Source of the DNA: Clostridiales bacterium
Lineage (GTDB): Bacteria > Bacillota > Clostridia > Lachnospirales > Lachnospiraceae
Direction: 5' to 3'
DNA: 13,865 bases
NCBI GenBank assembly: GCA_003343625.1
Contig: QAKV01000020.1
Coordinates: 1-13,865 of the forward strand
The notes under the pieces are model-generated. The model had not been told where the DNA came from. It searched no databases and saw nothing but the letters and a program-made list of their open reading frames with translations. Shown here piece by piece: positions 1 through 4,248 of this stretch (the first letter of the stretch is position 1; each line of letters starts with the position of its first letter). A program made the translations under genes and the position numbers.

Positions 1-49
1 CGCCTGGTTTGGGACCAGGAGGTCGCAGGTTCGAATCCTGTCACCCCGA
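1..49 (+). tRNA. tRNA-Pro (anticodon TGG), 5' end cut off
   Basis: The 3' part of a proline tRNA is present. The anticodon stem CCTGG/CCAGG encloses the loop TTTGGGA, giving anticodon TGG. A T arm containing GGTTCGAATCC follows, then the 3' acceptor strand CACCCCG and discriminator A. The 5' acceptor strand and D arm lie outside the window. No CCA is encoded. Confidence 0.93.
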
Positions 50-60
50 TATATATGTAT

Positions 61-131
61 GCAGGTGTAGTTCAATGGTAGAACACCAGCCTTCCAAGCT
101 GGATACGTGGGTTCGATTCCCATCACCTGCT
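61..131 (+). tRNA. tRNA-Gly (anticodon TCC)
   Basis: The acceptor stem GCAGGTG pairs with CACCTGC, with discriminator T. The anticodon stem CCAGC/GCTGG encloses CTTCCAA, giving anticodon TCC. The T loop is GTTCGATTC. The gene is 71 bases long, typical of glycine tRNA, and no CCA is encoded. It starts 11 bases after tRNA-Pro, so the cluster is probably one transcript. Confidence 0.95.
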
Positions 132-201
132 TTGACTGTGTATAGGCAGTCTTTTTCAGAAAATGTCCTGAGTTCAATTTACCGGGTGATAGCCGTAGCG
201 T

Positions 202-275
<74 letters not shown>

Positions 276-308
276 TCGGAAGAATTGATTTTCTTCAATT
301 TTTCATAT

Positions 309-383
309 GGTGGGTATAGCGCAGTTGGTTAGCGCGCCAGATTGTGGCTCTGGAGGCCCAGGGTTCGAATCCCTGTATCCACC
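309..383 (+). tRNA. tRNA-His (anticodon GTG)
   Basis: The anticodon stem CCAGA/TCTGG encloses TTGTGGC, giving anticodon GTG. The acceptor stem GTGGGTA/TATCCAC is extended by G309 opposite discriminator C383. This is the histidine-specific G-1 identity element, so I start the gene at 309. The T arm contains GGGTTCGAATCCC. Confidence 0.95.
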
Positions 384-387
384 TTTT

Positions 388-459
388 TGGGCTATCGCCA
401 AGCGGTAAGGCACAGGACTTTGACTCCTGCATTCGCTGGTTCGAATCCAGCTAGCCCAG
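388..459 (+). tRNA. tRNA-Gln (anticodon TTG)
   Basis: The acceptor stem TGGGCTA pairs with TAGCCCA, with discriminator G. The U1-A72 opening pair is usual for glutamine tRNA. The anticodon stem CAGGA/TCCTG encloses CTTTGAC, giving anticodon TTG. Only four T residues separate it from tRNA-His. Confidence 0.95.
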
Positions 460-509
460 TTTATCGGAGGGCCGTTTCGCTCGGCCGGTTCTCTTTATCA
501 TTATTTTAT

Positions 510-582
510 GGAGCACTAGCTCAGTCGGTAGAGCACCTGACTTTTAATCAGGTTGTCGGGGGTTCGAATCCCCCGTGCTTCA
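510..582 (+). tRNA. tRNA-Lys (anticodon TTT)
   Basis: The acceptor stem GGAGCAC pairs with GTGCTTC (one G-T pair), with discriminator A. The anticodon stem CCTGA/TCAGG encloses CTTTTAA, giving anticodon TTT. The D arm is GCTCAGTCGGTAGAGC. This is the last tRNA of the cluster and is followed by a terminator-like hairpin. Confidence 0.95.
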
Positions 583-588
583 CTTTTT

Positions 589-630
589 AAACCGCGTATA
601 GCCTTGAGAGATCGGGGCTTGCGCGGTTTT
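589..630 (+). terminator. Probable intrinsic terminator of the tRNA cluster
   Basis: AAACCGCG (589-596) pairs perfectly with CGCGGTTT (622-629), leaving a 25-base loop that can partly pair inside (GCC/GGC). Only four T residues (627-630) follow and they overlap the stem, so it is weaker than the other terminators in this window. Its place directly after the last tRNA supports the call. Confidence 0.55.
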
Positions 631-665
631 GTCGTATGGCGTTTTTGAAAAGAACGAGGGGGATA

Positions 666-763
666 GTGCGAAAAATAAGCTATCAGGCTTATTTTTCACA
701 CGGCTATTTGTGCCGGAGCGCCACAAATAGCTATGATGGCACGCCCCGTCGCTGACGCTCCGG
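666..763 (+). other. Structured leader: two hairpins with a loop complementary to the RBS-proximal segment
   Basis: Hairpin 1 pairs AAAAATAAGC (671-680) with GCTTATTTTT (687-696) over a six-base loop, and extends outward with GTG/CAC around one mismatch. Hairpin 2 pairs GCTATTTGTG (703-712) with CACAAATAGC (722-731). Its loop holds CCGGAGCG (713-720), the exact reverse complement of CGCTCCGG at 756-763, four bases before the GGAG ribosome binding site at 767-770. A loop-downstream pseudoknot is therefore possible. The element could be a cis-regulatory RNA, a REP-like repeat unit, or both. I do not recognise it as a known riboswitch class. Confidence 0.5.
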
Positions 764-776
764 AATGGAGATTTGT

Positions 777-1460
777 ATGAACAGAAATGTGAGCCTGGAG
801 GAAATTTCGGATGGAAAGCTGTATGGTATCAATGATCTGGTGAAAGCTGATTGCCATGACTGCGAAGGGTGCTTTGACTGCTGCTGCGGAATGGGGGAGT
901 CCATCGTGTTGGATCCTTATGATGTATACAGACTGGAAAAAGGGCTTTCTACGACGTTTGAGAGGCTTCTGGAGCGAAATCTGGAGCTCCATGTAGTGGA
1001 CGGAGTTATCTTGCCCAACCTGAAAATGGAAGGGGAGGGGGAGCGCTGTACCTTTCTGAATGAAGAGGGGAGATGTTCCATTCACCCGTTTCGCCCGGGT
1101 ATCTGCAGACTGTTCCCCCTGGGAAGATATTATGAGGAAGGATCCTTTCGCTATTTCCTGCAGACTGCGGAGTGCAGGAAGCAGAATCGTTCCAAAATCA
1201 AGGTAAAAAAGTGGATTGATACGCCGGACTACAGGAAAAACGAGCGCTTTATCCTCGGCTGGCACTATTTCGTGAAGAAACTGCAGGAGTTTCTGACGGA
1301 GCAGCCGGATATGGAAGCGGCCAAGCGGATCAATCTGCAGGTGCTGGAGACATTCTATTTTCACGGTTGGGAGGATGGAGAGGATTTCTATGATCAGTTC
1401 GAGATTCGGCTGAAAACGGCGAAGTCCTGTTTCGGTGGCCCGGAAAAAGAAAAGGGATGA
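777..1460 (+). CDS. YkgJ-family zinc/iron-chelating cysteine-cluster protein
   Basis: This is a 227-residue soluble protein of the YkgJ/CxxCxxCC family. The N-terminal cluster has C26, C29, C32 and C35-C37 within CHDCEGCFDCCC. A second group follows: C91 (RCTFL), C100 (GRCSIHPFRP), C110 (ICRLFPLGR) and C133. Such cysteines are thought to bind a metal or FeS centre; the reaction is unknown. I prefer ATG 777 because GGAG (767-770) lies six bases before it. The in-frame ATG at 765 overlaps that site and has none of its own. There is no signal peptide or membrane segment. It has its own structured leader. The next gene, 117 bases downstream, has its own promoter, so they are probably separate units. 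Family assignment is firm, function is not. Confidence 0.85.
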   Translation: MNRNVSLEEISDGKLYGINDLVKADCHDCEGCFDCCCGMGESIVLDPYDVYRLEKGLSTTFERLLERNLELHVVDGVILPNLKMEGEGERCTFLNEEGRCSIHPFRPGICRLFPLGRYYEEGSFRYFLQTAECRKQNRSKIKVKKWIDTPDYRKNERFILGWHYFVKKLQEFLTEQPDMEAAKRINLQVLETFYFHGWEDGEDFYDQFEIRLKTAKSCFGGPEKEKG

Positions 1461-1475
1461 ATCCCCGAAAAACGC

Positions 1476-1504
1476 TTGCAAAATTCGAACATATGTACTA
1501 TACT
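1476..1504 (+). promoter_or_regulatory. Sigma-A type promoter of the radical SAM / TIGR03915 operon
   Basis: The -35 box TTGCAA (1476-1481) and the -10 box TATACT (1499-1504) are separated by exactly 17 bases. Transcription should start near 1511, about 67 bases before the chosen start codon. The spacer contains a LexA-like half-site pair, and a second lies just after the expected start of transcription. Confidence 0.75.
1486..1499. promoter_or_regulatory. LexA-like SOS box 1 (within promoter spacer)
   Basis: CGAAC-ATAT-GTACT matches the Gram-positive LexA operator CGAAC-N4-GTTCG with the left half intact and mismatches in the right half (GTACT for GTTCG). It occupies the -35/-10 spacer, where a bound repressor would block RNA polymerase. 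Being paired with box 2 raises confidence. Confidence 0.6.
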
Positions 1505-1514
1505 ACACCTACAT

Positions 1515-1528
1515 AGAACAAATGTTTG
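1515..1528. promoter_or_regulatory. LexA-like SOS box 2 (at the transcription start)
   Basis: AGAAC-AAAT-GTTTG fits GAAC-N4-GTTY, the form of operator known for clostridial LexA. It lies 29 bases (about three helical turns) from box 1, immediately after the predicted transcription start. Both boxes would sit on the same face of the helix. Confidence 0.65.
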
Positions 1529-1577
1529 GGTACGGTGAGACGGGATGGGAATTCGGATCGGACAGGAGATGCCTTTG

Positions 1578-2882
1578 ATGAAGAAGCTGGAGATTCTGAC
1601 GGATGCGGCCAAGTACGATGTGGCCTGCACCAGCAGCGGCAGCCAGCGCAGCGGAGACGGTACGGGGATCGGGAACGCGGTGAAGGCGGGGATCTGCCAC
1701 AGCTTTTCCTCGGACGGCAGATGTATCAGCCTGTTGAAGATTCTTCTGACCAATGAGTGCATTTATGACTGTAAGTATTGTGCGAATCGCTCCTCCAACG
1801 ATGTGCCCCGGGCAGCGTTTACGCCGGACGAGATCTGCAGATTGACCATCGAGTTCTACCGGCGCAATTATATCGAAGGCCTATTTTTGAGTTCCGGCGT
1901 CTGGCGGGATCCCACATTCACCATGGGGATGATTTACAGAACGGTTCTCCGGCTGCGGAGGGATTACCGGTTTCAGGGATACATTCATATCAAGGCGATT
2001 CCGGGAGCGGATCCGGAGGTGGTGCGTCTGGCGGGTTTTCTGGTGGATCGGATGAGCGTCAATCTGGAGCTGCCCACTGCGGAAGGACTTTCACGGCTGG
2101 CGCCGAATAAGCACAGGAAGGCGATTCTGACCCCCATGCGCCAGATTCAGAACGGGATCGCGGCCAGCAGGGAAGAGGTGGCCCTCTACGGGCATGCGCC
2201 TTCGTTCGTTCCGGCAGGACAGTCCACGCAGATGATTATCGGAGCCACGCCGGAGAGCGACTACCAGATTTTGTCCGTGGCAGAGAGCCTGTATCGGAAG
2301 TTCGACTTAAAGAGAGTGTTCTATTCCGCCTTCGTCCGGGTTAACGAGGACAGGGAACTGCCCGCTTTGCCGGGAGGCCCGCCACTTTTGCGGGAGCATC
2401 GGCTGTATCAGGCGGACTGGCTGCTTCGCTTTTACGGATTTTCAGCAGGGGAACTATTGAGCGAAAAGCGACCGGATTTCAACATCCTGCTGGATCCGAA
2501 GGCGGATTGGGCCCTCCGGCATCTGGAGGAATTTCCGATAGAGGTCAACAGGGCTCCTTACGAGCGCCTGTTGCGGGTACCCGGAATCGGAGTGAAGAGC
2601 GCCAGGAGGATCGTACAGTCCAGGCGAAGCTGCGTTCTGAATTTCGAGCATCTCAAGAAGATGGGGATCGTCCTGAGACGGGCGCAGTACTTCATTACCT
2701 GCAGCGGCAGGATGCTGTATCCGGTGCGGCTGGAAGAGGATTATCTGGCCAGGCAGCTGATCGATTCCCGGGAAAAGCTGCCCTTTGAAGCGGATCGTTT
2801 CACTTATCGTCAGCTGTCGCTGTTCGATGACCGCCGCTTCGCGCGGGATCAGCAGGATTATGTGAGGCAGGTACAGGCGTGA
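1578..2882 (+). CDS. Putative DNA modification/repair radical SAM protein (TIGR03916 type)
   Basis: This 434-residue radical SAM enzyme has the cluster motif CIYDCKYC (C61, C65, C68), which binds the [4Fe-4S] centre that cleaves S-adenosylmethionine. The N-terminal DAAKYDVACTSSGS segment and SSGVWRDPTFTMG are typical of the TIGR03916 family. The C-terminal part has a helix-hairpin-helix around residues 331-347 with VPGIG at 334-338, a non-specific DNA-binding fold, so the substrate is probably DNA or a damaged base. ATG 1578 is chosen because AGGAG (1564-1568) lies nine bases upstream; ATGs at 1545 and 1569 have no well-placed site. The partner gene starts 12 bases after the stop. The promoter carries two LexA-like boxes. 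The chemical reaction is not known to me. Family confidence is high, the DNA role is inferred. Confidence 0.88.
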   Translation: MKKLEILTDAAKYDVACTSSGSQRSGDGTGIGNAVKAGICHSFSSDGRCISLLKILLTNECIYDCKYCANRSSNDVPRAAFTPDEICRLTIEFYRRNYIEGLFLSSGVWRDPTFTMGMIYRTVLRLRRDYRFQGYIHIKAIPGADPEVVRLAGFLVDRMSVNLELPTAEGLSRLAPNKHRKAILTPMRQIQNGIAASREEVALYGHAPSFVPAGQSTQMIIGATPESDYQILSVAESLYRKFDLKRVFYSAFVRVNEDRELPALPGGPPLLREHRLYQADWLLRFYGFSAGELLSEKRPDFNILLDPKADWALRHLEEFPIEVNRAPYERLLRVPGIGVKSARRIVQSRRSCVLNFEHLKKMGIVLRRAQYFITCSGRMLYPVRLEEDYLARQLIDSREKLPFEADRFTYRQLSLFDDRRFARDQQDYVRQVQA

Positions 2883-2894
2883 AAGGAGGCATCT

Positions 2895-3680
2895 ATGGAA
2901 GAGACGATTCTGACCTGTGAGGACTGTGCGGAAGGGATTCTGACTGCCGTTTATCGGGCCTATGAGTGGAGATTGCCCCCGGATTCGGTCAGTATCCAGG
3001 CCGGAACAGCGGATTTGTGCCTGTTCGCATCGTACCTGGAGGTGGAAACGAAGACAGAGCTTGCGCAAAAGGTGGTGAATACGGTGAGAAGGCGGTTCGG
3101 AGAGGAGGTCTGGGAAGAGATCAGCTATGCCATGGCTGCCGGGGATGAGCGGAAAGGGACTGCGGTTTATCGGACTATCGCAGCGGGATTGTCGGGGCGG
3201 ATCCGGACGCGTTTGACCGATGGGCTGGGCGATGAGTGGATCCGCATCGCATTCGAGCTGAGCCGCCGTGTCCGCAATGAGGTCAACCGGGTGCAACAGT
3301 TTCTCAGGTTCCGGGAGGCGGAGGAAGGATATCTGTTTGCCCTGACGGAACCGAAGGAGGATGTGATCGCGTTTCTCATGCCGCACTTTGTGGATCGGCT
3401 GCCGTTGGAGAACTTCGTGATCGCGGATACGGTTCGTGGGATCGCCGGGGTACACGCCGCTCGAAAATCCTGGTTTCTCGTGCGCCTGGATGAAGATGAG
3501 AAGGGGCGGCTCACAGGTATGACCGGGCATGCGACTCAGGAGGAAAGGAAAGTGGCAGAGCTGTTTCGATGCTTCTGGCATACCATCGGAATCCGGGAGA
3601 GAAAGAATCCCCGGCTGCAGCAACAGCTCCTTCCGCTTCGATTTCGTGGGAACATGACAGAATTCGACACGCAGGGGTGA
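2895..3680 (+). CDS. TIGR03915-family putative DNA repair protein, partner of the radical SAM gene
   Basis: This 261-residue protein resembles TIGR03915 (DUF4130). The N-terminal segment ILTAVYRAYEWR, the central FLRFRE followed by PHFVDRLP and FVIADTVRGI, and the C-terminal FWHTIGIRERKNPRLQ are the recognisable blocks. The family is found beside the TIGR03916 radical SAM gene, and in other bacteria it is fused to a uracil-DNA glycosylase domain (TIGR03914). Here it stands alone and no glycosylase motif is seen. A strong AAAGGAGG (2882-2889) ends five bases before the ATG. It follows the radical SAM stop after only 12 bases and should be co-transcribed from the SOS-boxed promoter. There is no signal peptide. 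I see no clear terminator after it. The two proteins probably act together on DNA, but the exact reaction is unknown. Confidence 0.85.
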   Translation: MEETILTCEDCAEGILTAVYRAYEWRLPPDSVSIQAGTADLCLFASYLEVETKTELAQKVVNTVRRRFGEEVWEEISYAMAAGDERKGTAVYRTIAAGLSGRIRTRLTDGLGDEWIRIAFELSRRVRNEVNRVQQFLRFREAEEGYLFALTEPKEDVIAFLMPHFVDRLPLENFVIADTVRGIAGVHAARKSWFLVRLDEDEKGRLTGMTGHATQEERKVAELFRCFWHTIGIRERKNPRLQQQLLPLRFRGNMTEFDTQG

Positions 3681-3754
3681 ACGGCTGCAATATATTCACA
3701 GATTCGACATAAATTGTTTCCAAAAAAATACTTTTCCTTTTTGTGGACGTATTG

Positions 3755-3760
3755 TATAAT
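3755..3760 (+). promoter_or_regulatory. -10 box upstream of the HPr-like gene
   Basis: A perfect TATAAT stands 110 bases before the start codon. The -35 position is weak (TTTTCC at 3732-3737, 17-base spacing). The following leader (about 3767-3869) can fold: GGGAAAC (3775-3781) pairs with GTTTCCC (3815-3821), and a small GC-rich hairpin lies before the start. Transcription could be regulated through this leader, but I recognise no riboswitch. Confidence 0.5.
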
Positions 3761-3869
3761 GTCCCCATTCCGGGGGGAAACTGTTAGATGGAGTGCGGCA
3801 GGGCGAACCGGATTGTTTCCCACTGCAGAAGGTTGCGGCGCCTGCGCAGAGAAAGAAAGGATGATTCCG

Positions 3870-4115
3870 ATGTCTCAATCAGTGGATTGTGTGCAGTACA
3901 AGATCAGGCTGTTGCCAGAGGAAGTCAACCGTTTCGTGATGGCAGCTTCCAGATGTGATTTTGACGTAGATATTGCATACAACAGATTCGTGGTGGACGC
4001 GAAGTCCATTGTCGGCGTGTTCGGGTTGGATTTCAGATATCCGCTCACCGTCGTCTGTCACGGCTATGACAGCAGATTCGACAACTATTTAAAGGGCCTT
4101 GCCCTGGCCGTATAA
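3870..4115 (+). CDS. Small HPr-like protein lacking the catalytic histidine
   Basis: This 81-residue protein has the size and spacing of the PTS phosphocarrier HPr. Residues 41-54 (VVDAKSIVGVFGLD) resemble the HPr segment around Ser46, and a serine falls exactly at position 46. The phosphorylated His15 is absent: residues 14-18 read LPEEV, so it cannot carry phosphate as classical HPr does. The final helix-like tail (DNYLKGLALAV) is retained. It might be a regulatory relative, comparable in idea to Crh of Bacillus, which also lacks His15. ATG 3870 is preferred because AAAGGA (3857-3862) gives good spacing; ATG 3861 would lie on it. A very strong terminator follows, so it is probably a monocistronic unit. 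Confidence 0.72.
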   Translation: MSQSVDCVQYKIRLLPEEVNRFVMAASRCDFDVDIAYNRFVVDAKSIVGVFGLDFRYPLTVVCHGYDSRFDNYLKGLALAV

Positions 4116-4141
4116 GGGCAAACCGGAGAAGTTCGGGTTTG

Positions 4142-4187
4142 ACTCCCTGTAGAGAAAAGTGTAGTATTCTCTACAGGGAGTTTTTTT
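4142..4187 (+). terminator. Strong intrinsic terminator after the HPr-like gene
   Basis: A 15-base-pair perfect stem (4142-4156 with 4167-4181) encloses a 10-base loop and runs into seven T residues (4181-4187). This is the strongest terminator shape in the window. No clear promoter stands between it and the helicase gene, so that gene may depend on read-through or on a promoter I cannot see. Confidence 0.92.
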
Positions 4188-4234
4188 GTACGATAGGAAA
4201 TTTCATTTCTTATCGTATAAAAAAAGACGCTTCG
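4181..4234 (+). repeat. Palindromic repeat, copy A
   Basis: T7, then a 12-base arm starting at TACGATAGG, a TTTCA loop, the complementary arm, A7 and GACGCTTCG. The full stem is 20 pairs long, including two G-T wobbles (G4188-T4218 and G4196-T4210). A second copy at 10750-10803 matches at 51 of 54 positions. It begins in the T tract of the preceding terminator and ends five bases before the GGAGG of the helicase gene. Confidence 0.85.
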
Positions 4235-4248
4235 ATATGGAGGTAACT

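Noticed and set aside
4186..4248. A longer helicase protein starting at TTG 4186 or ATG 4237
   Set aside because: The extra N-terminal residues would be translated from the palindromic repeat. GGAGG at 4239-4243 is correctly spaced for GTG 4249 and overlaps ATG 4237.
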